Of a DNA stretch of 64,000 bases, positions 1 to 7,780 are shown in pieces. This DNA is from Candidatus Bathyarchaeota archaeon. GTDB lineage: Archaea; Thermoproteota; Bathyarchaeia; Bathyarchaeales; Bathycorpusculaceae. How positions within the stretch are numbered: the stretch's first letter is position 1; every line of letters begins with the position of its first letter. Location of the stretch: contig JAOZID010000004.1 in assembly GCA_026014465.1 (NCBI GenBank), positions 1-64,000 on the forward strand, in the 5' to 3' direction. Position numbers and translations under genes: made by a program. Under the pieces are notes generated by a model. It was not told the origin of the DNA. It did not search any database and was given only the letters and a program-made list of their open reading frames with translations.

Positions 1-196
1 GGCAGCCACGCCGCTGAGGATAAGAGCTGAAAGCATCTAAGCTCGAAGCCTCTCCTGAAAAGAGGCAACCATTCCAGTTTCACTGGACGAGGGCACCCAT
101 AGAAGATGGGTTTAATGGGACTGGGGTGTAAGCTAGAAGCCTTCGGGCGACTAGCTCAGCCTGCGGTTTCCAACCGCCCGAGATGTCGGGTCCTCT
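1..196 (+). rRNA. 23S rRNA, 3' end (partial)
   Basis: The first ~200 bases carry the conserved 3' terminal region of large-subunit rRNA: CTGAAAGCATCTAAG near position 27, a GGGGTGTAAGC segment near 122, and terminal hairpins. The 5' part lies outside the window. The exact mature end is not visible; I place it near 196, after the last GC-rich hairpin. No 5S rRNA or tRNA is recognisable downstream, so 5S appears unlinked on this side. The neighbouring protein genes run towards it on the other strand. Confidence 0.9.
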
Positions 197-314
197 GGTA
201 TATCTGAGCGATATTTGATGAACTTACAACGTTGTGTCTCAAAAGTTGGCCTATGCGTGGCGGCATTAACGAGATTGCTGCTTCTTTCTTTGCTTTTGAT
301 GTTTTCACCTGTTT

Positions 315-370
315 TAGTAGACCCCCTCCCCCTATGGTTTCTGCATAGAATTGATATTTGGATGCTAATA
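315..370 (+). repeat. Dispersed C-rich motif, copy 1
   Basis: A run AGACCCCCTCCCCC is followed by TTTCTGCATA, a short AT stretch, and ATTTGGATGCTAAT. The same blocks recur at 42695-42744, with the C-rich half inverted, and in part at 51828-51850. It lies between the 23S end and the convergent winged-helix array, in a stretch (200-459) where I see no gene. Its function is unknown. The strong strand bias could allow a G-rich structure on the opposite strand. Confidence 0.55.
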
Positions 371-459
371 GGCTGCTAATTGGTTGGGGTCTGTTTGGTG
401 GTTTTGTTTTTTCCGTATCTTAACGTTTCTCTAGAAATTATACTCCTTTGTAACAAAAA

Positions 460-1266
460 TCATGGAATTACGGCTCTGGCTTTTAAAAACCTTGAAAGCT
501 CTAACGGGTCACATAAAACCGCTAGATTTGGGTTGTTTATTGAACTCCCATATTGTATGAGTTCAGAAATTACGGAATCTGCTGGGTTTTTTGCTAATAC
601 AACTAAGATGTGGTCTGGTCGTGTTCTATATGCTTTAGTTATCTGGTGCGCAATTTTTTCCCAAGTAACCGTCTTTCTGCTTATACTCTTGAAGCCCTTT
701 ACGACACATGAAAAAGTTGTTGCTTCATCATTAACCTTAACTGAAAAATGTTCCAAATCTGCAACTTCAAGTGACGTGTCTTTTGCTCTTCCCCTGCAAT
801 TTGTTGCGTTTTTTTCTCTTAATGAATCGACCAGCGTTTCTTGTATCTTATCTTCAGGTAAATCCGTTAGATTAGCAGTTGATTTTTTTCCTTCAACAAC
901 TGATACTGATAACGTCTCTGGAAATATGTCCGAGAAGGTTAATGGTTCGACTTCTCGGTAATCTAATAATAGGTCAAGTATCTCTTCGAGCGGAATTACT
1001 TTTATGAAACGGTTAACGTCAATATTATTTAAATAGAAAAAGGGGCTTTCAAACGCCTTTATGATCTTTGTGAGTTCTTCTTTCGAATGCGGCGCATTTT
1101 TGATGACATGGTGTGTTAGCTTAGAGCTAAATCTATCGTAGTCTTTCCACCCTCTTAATAGAACTGGATTAAGCACTCTATTGGTTATCGCTATTTCTAG
1201 GCTGGGATTAATTTTCAGAGACCTCGTTTTTTTGTGATGCCAGAAATTGCTCTCTAACAGACTCAT
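460..1266 (-). CDS. Protein with restriction-endonuclease-like C-terminal domain, end of winged-helix array
   Basis: 268 aa. No close family is recognised for the N-terminal half. The last ~100 residues read like a PD-(D/E)xK / Mrr-like nuclease core: an acidic DLEHF strand, a FSCVVKG strand ending in a candidate catalytic Lys, a QITKAY helix, then an ILVVLA strand and a final helix. The acidic residue normally two before the Lys is Val here, so the site may be degenerate. The ORF overlaps the upstream winged-helix gene by 59 bp. Removing one A from the A7 run at about 1227-1233 joins the two into a single ~380 aa protein, so the real product may be a winged-helix plus nuclease-like fusion. 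The nuclease assignment is an inference from pattern. Confidence 0.6.
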   Translation of the reverse strand: MSLLESNFWHHKKTRSLKINPSLEIAITNRVLNPVLLRGWKDYDRFSSKLTHHVIKNAPHSKEELTKIIKAFESPFFYLNNIDVNRFIKVIPLEEILDLLLDYREVEPLTFSDIFPETLSVSVVEGKKSTANLTDLPEDKIQETLVDSLREKNATNCRGRAKDTSLEVADLEHFSVKVNDEATTFSCVVKGFKSISRKTVTWEKIAHQITKAYRTRPDHILVVLAKNPADSVISELIQYGSSINNPNLAVLCDPLELSRFLKARAVIP

Positions 1267-1609
1267 CTATTCTTAATGTTTTGACCCATTGGTGCTTCGC
1301 GTAGACCGGACTGCCACCTTTGGTTTCTTCTAATGGGTATATCAACCCATTTTTTTCTAAATGGTCAAAAGCACGCCATATAGTTGGTTGCTTTCCACCA
1401 ACTTTTTCTTGAATTTCTTTACGGCTTTTTATTCCGTCAATCTCAAGAAAAACGCTTATCCTTGTATGGTTACCTGCAAGAGCCTTCTCAACTAGTTTCA
1501 TGTATTTTTCTCGGTTGAAATGCACGCTAACTTCTTGTGCTTGTTTGATTTCTCTGATGTCTCGCTTAATGTTTATAATTTCTCTTGCGGTATCTACTGT
1601 TTCTGGCAT
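1208..1609 (-). CDS. Winged-helix protein, array member 7
   Basis: 133 aa. An N-terminal amphipathic helix with heptad-like Ile/Leu spacing (about residues 5-30) is followed by a winged-helix domain (about 35-110), whose recognition region reads SRKEIQEKVGGKQPTIWRAF and whose wing contains LEKNGLIYPLEE. It is the last winged-helix unit of the array and starts 10 bp after member 6. Its 3' end overlaps the nuclease-like ORF in another frame, with an A7 homopolymer inside the overlap. It may therefore be the N-terminal half of a larger protein. Likely DNA-binding; the target is unknown. Confidence 0.7.
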   Translation of the reverse strand: MPETVDTAREIINIKRDIREIKQAQEVSVHFNREKYMKLVEKALAGNHTRISVFLEIDGIKSRKEIQEKVGGKQPTIWRAFDHLEKNGLIYPLEETKGGSPVYAKHQWVKTLRIDESVREQFLASQKNEVSEN

Positions 1610-1619
1610 TTACATCACC

Positions 1620-1925
1620 TTAAAATATTTGCTCGTGAACTTGTTTACCATCCTTTTCGGCTGTTCTAATTAATCCTTCGCGTCGAAGGATGCTAATATA
1701 TGAGCCTACATACTCAGGTGTTTTCTTAAGTATTTGTGTTAAGTCTTGCGTAGTTTTTGTGCCATCACATAAGTCGTAGATTTGACGTTTAATCGTTCCC
1801 TCCTTGAGCAATCCTCTCTTTATCTTTGAAAGGTTTTCTTGATTTGCGAGAAGAAACAATGAGTTCTGTTCCTGAAGAACCCTTAGAATATCGCTTAGTA
1901 GTTCTTTTTCTGATTTATCAGGCAT
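1620..1925 (-). CDS. Winged-helix protein, array member 6
   Basis: 101 aa. It has the array architecture: a short N-terminal helix (KELLSDILRVLQEQ), then a helix-turn-helix with DLCDGTKTTQDLTQILKKTP and a SYISILRREGLI recognition helix, ending in a short wing. The phrase DLCDGTKTTQ parallels DGTRGTVEIAK of member 5 and NGTRGTREVAK of member 1, which supports common ancestry. It has no catalytic motif. Gaps to its neighbours are 17 bp and 10 bp, so it is probably cotranscribed. Confidence 0.75.
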   Translation of the reverse strand: MPDKSEKELLSDILRVLQEQNSLFLLANQENLSKIKRGLLKEGTIKRQIYDLCDGTKTTQDLTQILKKTPEYVGSYISILRREGLIRTAEKDGKQVHEQIF

Positions 1926-1942
1926 TTCTTTTTACCTTTTCC

Positions 1943-2305
1943 TCATTTTTGACTTGCTGTCTTTTCTTCTTGTTTAATTGTGTACTGTGGAATAGCAATA
2001 CCAACCTCTTCTAAATCAAAAGACCGCTTAAATCTGGACCCCCCTTTTACTGGAATACTTTCCCCTAATCCTTGTTTTAACCAAACCTGCCATATATCAA
2101 ATATTGTTCTCGTGCTTCCAATGTTGACGATTTTTGCGATTTCCACAGTTCCACGTGTACCATCGCTTAAATGATAAGCAAGCTTTTTAGCTTCAGTATC
2201 TAAACTCGATAAGAGAATGGCTTTAGCTTCCTTTATCCCTGCGAATTTTAACCATTTCAGAATTTCACGCAGTATTTTAGTTTGTTCCGATTCGTTGGTA
2301 GTCAT
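1943..2305 (-). CDS. Winged-helix protein, array member 5
   Basis: 120 aa. The N-terminal helix is followed by ILKWLKFAGIKEAKAIL, matching LLKWTRFAGMQQLKNIL in member 1. The helix-turn-helix LSDGTRGTVEIAKIVNIG and the tail LEEVGIAIP also match member 1 (NGTRGTREVAKLAGI, LEEVGLSVP), making these two the closest paralogues in the array. The start overlaps the stop of member 4 by one base (TAATG), which suggests translational coupling. Likely a DNA-binding or complex-forming subunit; no ligand domain is visible. Confidence 0.8.
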   Translation of the reverse strand: MTTNESEQTKILREILKWLKFAGIKEAKAILLSSLDTEAKKLAYHLSDGTRGTVEIAKIVNIGSTRTIFDIWQVWLKQGLGESIPVKGGSRFKRSFDLEEVGIAIPQYTIKQEEKTASQK

Positions 2306-2739
2306 TATTGTTTAGCTCCTTCACCACTAAAATCCGACAATTTATGTTCCTCTTGTTTTTCCTGCTTTGTACTATTTGGGGATGTTTTGCTTTGTTCCTG
2401 TGGTTCTTCTTTAGTTTCAGCAAAAACTAGATTCAACCAGGATGGAGGGACATAATCTAATGTTTTTACAGGTGGTTTTTTGGGGGTGTAAGCGACTAAG
2501 TCTGCGGCTGATGCGCTGTCAAGGAAACGGGATACAGTCATCAAGCTCACTCCAACCTCTGTTGCAAAATCCTTCGGCATGCGTTTTCCATCAATTAAAA
2601 CCCACATTTTTTTACGAGCCTCATTGTCTGCAACCTTTTCTAGTTCATTGTCAATTTGTGCAGAATTTGATAGTAACAGAATTTTTGAAATCTTTCTCAA
2701 CTCATTGAGCACTAAGTTGTCCTGATTTGTTAAGGTCAT
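2305..2739 (-). CDS. Winged-helix protein, array member 4
   Basis: 144 aa. An N-terminal amphipathic helix (LNELRKISKILLL) precedes a linker and a helix-turn-helix of the form LIDGKRMPKDFATEVGVSLMTVSRFLDSA. A conserved-looking PPVKTLDYVPPSW segment follows, then a Gln/Glu/Lys/Ser-rich low-complexity tail of ~35 residues. The ATG overlaps the stop of member 3 as ATGA. Member 1 has a comparable polar tail; the others do not. Confidence 0.75.
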   Translation of the reverse strand: MTLTNQDNLVLNELRKISKILLLSNSAQIDNELEKVADNEARKKMWVLIDGKRMPKDFATEVGVSLMTVSRFLDSASAADLVAYTPKKPPVKTLDYVPPSWLNLVFAETKEEPQEQSKTSPNSTKQEKQEEHKLSDFSGEGAKQ

Positions 2740-3044
2740 TTCATTCCTCCCTTTTTGTTTTGGTTCTCTGGGACTAAGATAGTCTCTTCACCAGTTGTTT
2801 TTTTTGTTAATTTTAAGTTATTCACAGACTTTTTCTTTCTAATAGTGCTAAGGACGACATAGATGTTTTCGGGTGTTTTGTTTAGGAACTTGGCGATATC
2901 TACTGGTCTGAATCCAAGCGAATCTAATAATTCTATTTTCCCTTTCTCTTCGGGGATTTCCCTAACAATTTCTATTGCTTGAAGCCTAAGTAGTTTATCA
3001 ATCTTGTCTGAAATTTCTTTCAAGATTTGGTCAGAAGTACTCAT
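2736..3044 (-). CDS. Winged-helix protein, array member 3
   Basis: 102 aa. N-terminal helix SDQILKEISDKIDKLLRLQA, then a sigma-like helix-turn-helix LDSLGFRPVDIAKFLNKTPENIYVVLSTIRKKK and a short polar tail. The GFRPVDIAKFLNKTPENI segment resembles a generic RNA-polymerase-sigma or response-regulator type helix-turn-helix, as also seen in member 6 (ILKKTPEYVGSYIS). Both ends overlap their neighbours by ATGA, so translation of the array is probably coupled. Confidence 0.75.
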   Translation of the reverse strand: MSTSDQILKEISDKIDKLLRLQAIEIVREIPEEKGKIELLDSLGFRPVDIAKFLNKTPENIYVVLSTIRKKKSVNNLKLTKKTTGEETILVPENQNKKGGMK

Positions 3045-3439
3045 TGCTTTGTCTCCCGAACAGTTTCTCCTTGGCTTGTTTCCGTTACTCGCTGTTCATC
3101 TTCACTGAGGCTTTTTCTCTTTGTATTTTCTTTTTTCTTTTCTCTTGAAGTAAGTTCACAAATGTTGATGCCTAGTTCTCGGAGAGTGAAAAGCGCTTTG
3201 TTCTTATGGTCAACAAGTCCAGCTTCAATAAATTTGGTTACCCAATTGCTAATGGTTTTTTGAGGGACTCCTGTTTCTTCTTGAATTTTTTGTTGGGACT
3301 TATCCTCATTAAGTCTCTCGTAAACTTGTGCTTTCTCAAGGGTATCTACTGTACTTTTGGCGATGGTTCGTGATGCGATAGCGGCGGTAATGCGCAAATA
3401 TGTTCTAATATCGTTTAGGATTTTGTCGGTTTCACTCAT
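3041..3439 (-). CDS. Winged-helix protein, array member 2
   Basis: 132 aa. The N-terminal helix ETDKILNDIRTYLRI leads into a central helix and a helix-turn-helix, SQQKIQEETGVPQKTISNWVTKFIEAGLV, the most canonical one in the array (ArsR/MarR-like). A wing and a Lys/Glu-rich tail follow. It overlaps member 1 by 8 bp and member 3 by 4 bp. The best guess is a sequence-specific DNA-binding subunit acting with the other members. Confidence 0.8.
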   Translation of the reverse strand: MSETDKILNDIRTYLRITAAIASRTIAKSTVDTLEKAQVYERLNEDKSQQKIQEETGVPQKTISNWVTKFIEAGLVDHKNKALFTLRELGINICELTSREKKKENTKRKSLSEDEQRVTETSQGETVRETKQ

Positions 3440-3830
3440 TGTTTTCTGCCTCAGATTGTGCTTGGTGTTTGCTGTTAGGTGGTTGTGGTAATTTAGGTAC
3501 TGAAAGGCCCACTTCCTCCAAAGAACAAATCCGTTGACATCTGCCCTGATATGCGGTCGATGGTTCTACAATACCCATCTTACTCCATTTTCGCCAATAT
3601 AACGCGACTGTGTTATGGCTTCTTATGCCTGCGAGTTTTGCAACTTCCCTAGTTCCTCTGGTGCCGTTAGAAAACTCGTATGCGCAAGCAGCCACCTCAT
3701 CGTCTCCTATTTCTTGGGCTAAAATGTTTTTGAGTTGTTGCATGCCTGCAAACCTTGTCCATTTTAGAAGCTCATTTATTTTAAATTCAATTTTTTTAAG
3801 GGTTTCTAACTCTTCTGACACTATCCCCAT
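3432..3830 (-). CDS. Winged-helix protein, array member 1 (first gene of the operon)
   Basis: 132 aa. N-terminal helix ETLKKIEFKINELLKWTRF, then a helix-turn-helix with FSNGTRGTREVAKLAGIRSHNTVALYWRKWSKMGI, then LEEVGLSVPKLP and a polar tail. It is closest to member 5. No good Shine-Dalgarno site sits before the ATG. A GTG three codons downstream is possible, but the ATG is kept because the first gene of an archaeal operon is often leaderless or weakly led. A TATA-like box lies about 80 bp upstream. Confidence 0.75.
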   Translation of the reverse strand: MGIVSEELETLKKIEFKINELLKWTRFAGMQQLKNILAQEIGDDEVAACAYEFSNGTRGTREVAKLAGIRSHNTVALYWRKWSKMGIVEPSTAYQGRCQRICSLEEVGLSVPKLPQPPNSKHQAQSEAENNE

Positions 3831-3906
3831 TCCCCTTTGTATGTGTGGGGGAATCTTGTATTTAAGTTTTATTAAGTTTGTGAATAAAAGGGGTCTCTAT
3901 TTATGT

Positions 3907-3919
3907 CTTATATATAAAT
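3907..3919 (-). promoter_or_regulatory. Probable TATA box for the winged-helix array
   Basis: On the minus strand the sequence reads ATTTATATATAAG, a good archaeal TATA element. It would place a transcription start near 3885 and a leader of ~50 nt before array member 1. A weaker CTTAAATA element at about 3858-3865 is closer to the start codon and would give a nearly leaderless transcript. Confidence 0.4.
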
Positions 3920-4186
3920 TTATTGTTTTGTTATTCGTGGTTGTAAAAGTAAATTGTTCGTTCAACATTTGAGATTATGGCTGATGGTTTGGTTACCTTT
4001 TGATGTTATATGCGTTGGGAGTATGATTGTCCAAAACATGCTTTTGTACTGCCTATTTGGTGTCCCGTGTGTATTTCCTCTTTTTTGTTTTTCCGTAATT
4101 GATATATGTGGTTTTTTTGAAGTGTTGTGCATTGGTGTTGGGTTGGCTGGTGACGTATCGTCCTCTTTGAGTTAGTCTCTGTTAGT
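3920..4186. other. AT/T-rich intergenic stretch, no gene seen
   Basis: Between the divergent array promoter and cbiB there are ~270 bases, rich in T on the plus strand. Short ORFs occur on both strands, but they show no recognisable family, no good ribosome-binding site, and unusual composition (long Cys/Phe/Val runs). I take it to hold the divergent promoters only. Confidence 0.4.
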
Positions 4187-5164
4187 TTGCTGGTTTTGGT
4201 ACTTGGGATTTTGCTTGACATCGCCCTAGGCGACCCCTCCCCAAACAGCCCCTACGCCGCCTACTACAAAATACACCCCACCGTACTGATGGGCAACTAC
4301 ATCGCATGGCTCAAACGCCACCTAAAACACCCCAACCCACACACAGAAAAACTCCACGGCATCGTATTGGGCATAGCGGCGGTTTTGACGTTTGCGTTGC
4401 CTACATTTTTGGGGCTCTGGGCAATCTGGCTCCTCTTTGGCACCATCAACTTCTGGTTAGGCGTAGCTGCATACGCAATCATAGGCGTTGTGCTGGTCAA
4501 GTTCACCGTGTGCATCAAGCTCGAAACAGACTGGGCGAAAGCTGCCGCCAAAGCCATAGCCAACGACGACTTAGCCGAAGCCCGCAAATACGCGCACTTC
4601 TCACGCCGCGACAGCTCAAACCTCAACGGGTCCCAAATCAGCTCGGCAGTCATCGAATCCATGGCAGAAAACCTCATAGACTTCAAACTCTCCCCCATCA
4701 TCTTCTACTCCCTCTTTGGCGTTACAGGAGCCATAGCATTTCGCGTAGTCAACACCCTAGACGGCATGGTAGGTTTCAAAGACAAAGAAAACCTCAACAT
4801 CGGTTGGTTTAGCGCCAACCTAGACCACCTCATAAACTTCATCCCCTCACGCCTAACAGGCATCCTCATAATCGCCGCCGCCGCAGTTCTTCGCTACGAC
4901 TACAAAACCGCCTGGAGTATCGCCCGTCGTGACCACCTAAAAACCCAAAGCCGCAACCACGGATGGCCCATGGCAGCTATGGCAGGCGCATTACATGTGC
5001 AGTTTGAAAAGCCTGGAAAATACATCTTAGGCGACCCACAAGAGGCGCTGGATGCAAGCAAAATCTTGATGGCGCTAAAAATCCGTGACGTCGCCATTGT
5101 CCTGTGCATTTTGATGTTTTTGCCCGTGCTAATTCTGGTTAGGCTCTTTGTTTTCCCATTCTAA
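4187..5164 (+). CDS. cbiB: Adenosylcobinamide-phosphate synthase (CbiB)
   Basis: 325 aa integral membrane protein. CbiB joins the amino-propanol arm (aminopropanol phosphate or threonine phosphate) to the propionate side chain of adenosylcobyric acid. Family hallmarks are the N-terminal LLDIALGDP, HPTVLMGNYIAWL, the SRRDSSNLN segment, the AVIESMAENLIDF block and VNTLDGMVG. Length is normal for the family. The start is TTG; no ATG or GTG occurs in frame between it and the upstream stop. A threonine-phosphate decarboxylase encoded at 11076-12725 would supply its co-substrate. The gene stands alone on its strand, followed by a radical SAM gene. Confidence 0.93.
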   Translation: MLVLVLGILLDIALGDPSPNSPYAAYYKIHPTVLMGNYIAWLKRHLKHPNPHTEKLHGIVLGIAAVLTFALPTFLGLWAIWLLFGTINFWLGVAAYAIIGVVLVKFTVCIKLETDWAKAAAKAIANDDLAEARKYAHFSRRDSSNLNGSQISSAVIESMAENLIDFKLSPIIFYSLFGVTGAIAFRVVNTLDGMVGFKDKENLNIGWFSANLDHLINFIPSRLTGILIIAAAAVLRYDYKTAWSIARRDHLKTQSRNHGWPMAAMAGALHVQFEKPGKYILGDPQEALDASKILMALKIRDVAIVLCILMFLPVLILVRLFVFPF

Positions 5165-5297
5165 CTGCGGATTTGCACAATCTATTAATCGCGCCTTGGG
5201 CATGTTGGCTTAAGATGCTAACAGTAATGTTTGATGCCGCCTCTGACCCTCAAGTTAACCTTGGCTTTTTCGCTGTAGGTGTGGGAGGTGCCTGAAC

Positions 5298-6779
5298 GTG
5301 CGTGTTTGTTTGATTAATCCGCCGCGTATCCAGCCTAAGCTTTGGGGGAAACCCGCTGCTTTTCAGCCTTTAGATATTGCGTATGTCGCCGCAGTGTTAG
5401 AACAGAAAGGCTACGCTGTAAGCATCATGGATTGTCCTACGCAGGGCTGGGCAAATCTACAGGAAATTGACGGCGTCAAATACCGCTTAGGGCTGTCTAA
5501 CGAGCAGATTGCCCAACGTATCCAGCAATGGAAGCCTGACTTTGTGGTGATTTCGGTTCCCTTTAGCGGATGGTGGCAAACCGCCTTCGAAACCGCCACA
5601 GCCGTGAAAACCACCAACCCTAGCATCAAAACCGCGCTTATCGGGTTGCATCCTTCGGCTAAACCCCAAGAAAGCCTTGCGCAGCCAAACATTGACTACG
5701 TGGTAATGGGCGAACCCGAACTCACTGTTTTGGAGCTTGCGGATGTTCTTGAAAAGGGCGCTTCTGATGTGCAGCTTCAAAACGTCAAAGGCTTGGGCTT
5801 TCTGCTAAACGGCAACCCCGTCATAAACCCGCCCCGCCCAGTCATTGAAGACCTTGACTCGTTGCCTTTCCCCGCGCGGCATCTGCTTCCTATGAAGGAG
5901 CTTTTTGCAGCGGTCAAGGAGGTTCCCATACGCGGAGAACTACGCAAGCCCTGCGCCCGCATCCTAACCAGCCGAGGCTGCCCCAACACCTGTATCTTCT
6001 GTAGCAACCACATTGTCATGGGTAGAAAATGGCGTGCCCGCAGCCCTGAAAACGTTGTTGATGAGCTTGAACAACTTGTGCGCGAGTATGGGGTGGAGCA
6101 GGTGGATTTTGAGGATGATAATTTGACGTTTGATAGGGAGCGTATGGTTCGGATTTGTGATTTGATGGTGGAGCGGGGTTTGAAGTTGGAGTGGTTTACG
6201 CCTAATGGTGTGAGGGCTGACCGTTTGGATGAAGAACTGCTTAGGAAGATGCGCAAGTCAGGATGCCAGCGAATTTACATTGCTCCTGAGTCGGGTGTGC
6301 AGCGCGTGGTGGATACGATTATTAAGAAGAATCAGGATCTGCGCAAGGTCGAGCAAGCTGTTGTTGCGGCGCGTAAGGTTGGCATCAAAGTTAGCTGCTT
6401 TTTTATTATCGGTTTTATCGGTGAAACCAAGCAGGACATTCAAGCTACCATAGACTACGCTTACCGACTGCGGCAACTGGGCGCTGACCGCTTCTACTTT
6501 AGCTACGCCACGCCTCTGGTGGGCACCGAACTGTTTAGGCAAGCAAAAGAAGGCGGCTACCTGAGCGCGGAGTTTAGCGACGAAGCCTTAGCCTCAGCTC
6601 AACCCCTTATCCAAACCCCCCAATTCACCGCAACCGAACTCCAAGAACTCTGCGGCAAAGCCATGATGGTAAACCCCGTACTCAACCGCGACCGCCTCAT
6701 ACGCGCCCTACGCAACCCCAAAAAAGCCCTCAACATCCTAATCGGCAGAACCCGCGCAGCCCAAAAACAAAAACAATAA
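5298..6779 (+). CDS. B12-binding-domain radical SAM protein
   Basis: 493 aa. The N-terminal ~150 residues form a cobalamin-binding-like Rossmann domain (PPRIQPKLWG, then LDIAYVAAVLEQKGYAV). The radical SAM core carries the 4Fe-4S motif RGCPNTCIFCS with Cys near 228, 232 and 235. The LPFPARHLLP segment before the core is typical of this class (BchE/HpnP/P-methylase-like). The reaction cannot be read from sequence; candidates are methylation or ring chemistry on a lipid or cofactor. The GTG start is fixed by a perfect GGGAGGTG Shine-Dalgarno at 5283-5290. The middle of the gene is markedly G/T-rich while its ends are A/C-rich. Confidence 0.88.
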   Translation: MRVCLINPPRIQPKLWGKPAAFQPLDIAYVAAVLEQKGYAVSIMDCPTQGWANLQEIDGVKYRLGLSNEQIAQRIQQWKPDFVVISVPFSGWWQTAFETATAVKTTNPSIKTALIGLHPSAKPQESLAQPNIDYVVMGEPELTVLELADVLEKGASDVQLQNVKGLGFLLNGNPVINPPRPVIEDLDSLPFPARHLLPMKELFAAVKEVPIRGELRKPCARILTSRGCPNTCIFCSNHIVMGRKWRARSPENVVDELEQLVREYGVEQVDFEDDNLTFDRERMVRICDLMVERGLKLEWFTPNGVRADRLDEELLRKMRKSGCQRIYIAPESGVQRVVDTIIKKNQDLRKVEQAVVAARKVGIKVSCFFIIGFIGETKQDIQATIDYAYRLRQLGADRFYFSYATPLVGTELFRQAKEGGYLSAEFSDEALASAQPLIQTPQFTATELQELCGKAMMVNPVLNRDRLIRALRNPKKALNILIGRTRAAQKQKQ

Positions 6780-6780
6780 C

Positions 6781-7692
6781 CTATCTATTTTTCGCCAGCA
6801 AGTAGACGCCAACGCCCAACAGTGGAATTAGCCAGAGTTCTCCAAAGCTTGCTAGGTAGGCGGCGTTGACGTTGAAGCAAAATATTACGAAGATGATTGT
6901 GTGTAGGCTTAGTAGTATAGCGGATGCCCCCCAGAGTTTGAGGGTTTTTGGGGTGAGGGTTTTGTGGTGTAGGTATGTTTTTGTTGCGAGAGCGGCGAAG
7001 GCTGCTGAGAGGGTGAGTGTGATGGCGGTGTTGGAGAATGCTATAAGTCTGGGTGGGATAATGAGCCAGATTGCGCCTTCTAATGCTGCCATTTCTGTCC
7101 ACTTGAATATGTACATGAACCATATGGCAACCACGTAGCACAGGCACGCTAAAACCGTTAATCTGACAAGAGACGCAGAGTTTTCTGGGGCAGCGCTGGA
7201 TGTTTTTTTGAGTCTTCGACTAAGCAAGATGAGCACAGGCGAAATCAATGCAATTTGCACTCCCAAAGTCCCAATTAAGCAAAGCCTAGACGTTATGGGC
7301 AGCGAAGAAAAACCTGCTAAGTAGTAGATGGAGGGTATGAATGAAAGGAAATATATGCCTTCTAAGAGCAAGGCTTTAGATATTCGGTTTTTGGCGGGTC
7401 CTATCAGCGGGTTTCCTGTTTTTTGGATGGCTGCAAATGCAAGAACAGCAAAAGCTGCGGCGACGAGGCGGATCAGCAAACCAAAAAACCCTGCGTACTC
7501 CATCACGTAGGACACCGCTAAACTATACGAGTTGACTTGTTGAAGCCCAGCGGCAGGGTAGAAACTCTCTGGATGCAAAGTGATATCTATCATCCACGGG
7601 ATGGTCTTTGCCGCCCAATACAACGCGTACGTAAAAAAGCAGCAAATCATGATTAGAATCAACGCTTTAGCAGTCAAAGACCATTTTATCAT
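6781..7692 (-). CDS. Integral membrane protein of unknown function
   Basis: 303 aa with about eight hydrophobic segments spread over the whole length, a short cytoplasmic-type N-terminus (MIKWSLTAKA) and an Arg/Lys loop in the middle (LSRRLKK). No catalytic or transport motif is recognised. It converges with the radical SAM gene at only 1 bp spacing, and is separated from the aldo/keto reductase gene by ~90 bp. Confidence 0.7.
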   Translation of the reverse strand: MIKWSLTAKALILIMICCFFTYALYWAAKTIPWMIDITLHPESFYPAAGLQQVNSYSLAVSYVMEYAGFFGLLIRLVAAAFAVLAFAAIQKTGNPLIGPAKNRISKALLLEGIYFLSFIPSIYYLAGFSSLPITSRLCLIGTLGVQIALISPVLILLSRRLKKTSSAAPENSASLVRLTVLACLCYVVAIWFMYIFKWTEMAALEGAIWLIIPPRLIAFSNTAITLTLSAAFAALATKTYLHHKTLTPKTLKLWGASAILLSLHTIIFVIFCFNVNAAYLASFGELWLIPLLGVGVYLLAKNR

Positions 7693-7780
7693 CGTGGATG
7701 CACCTAAAAGCCCATTTGGGCTTGCAGATTCATAGATTCCTGTTAACCTCTTGAAGATTTAACTTTTGTCGCAAAAACGC

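Noticed and set aside
200-459. Possible 5S rRNA or tRNA after the 23S end
   Set aside because: No 5S landmark (GGC-rich closing stem with the loop motifs) and no tRNA T-arm or acceptor stem can be drawn here; the stretch is T-rich and contains only the dispersed motif.
380-961. 193-codon plus-strand ORF opposite the nuclease-like gene
   Set aside because: It lies over a better-supported minus-strand gene of the array, has no family features and no good ribosome-binding site.
3954-4221. Short ORFs on both strands before cbiB
   Set aside because: Composition is Cys/Phe/Val-rich on one strand and Lys/Thr/Gln-rich on the other, as expected for a T-rich non-coding stretch; neither has a family or start signal.
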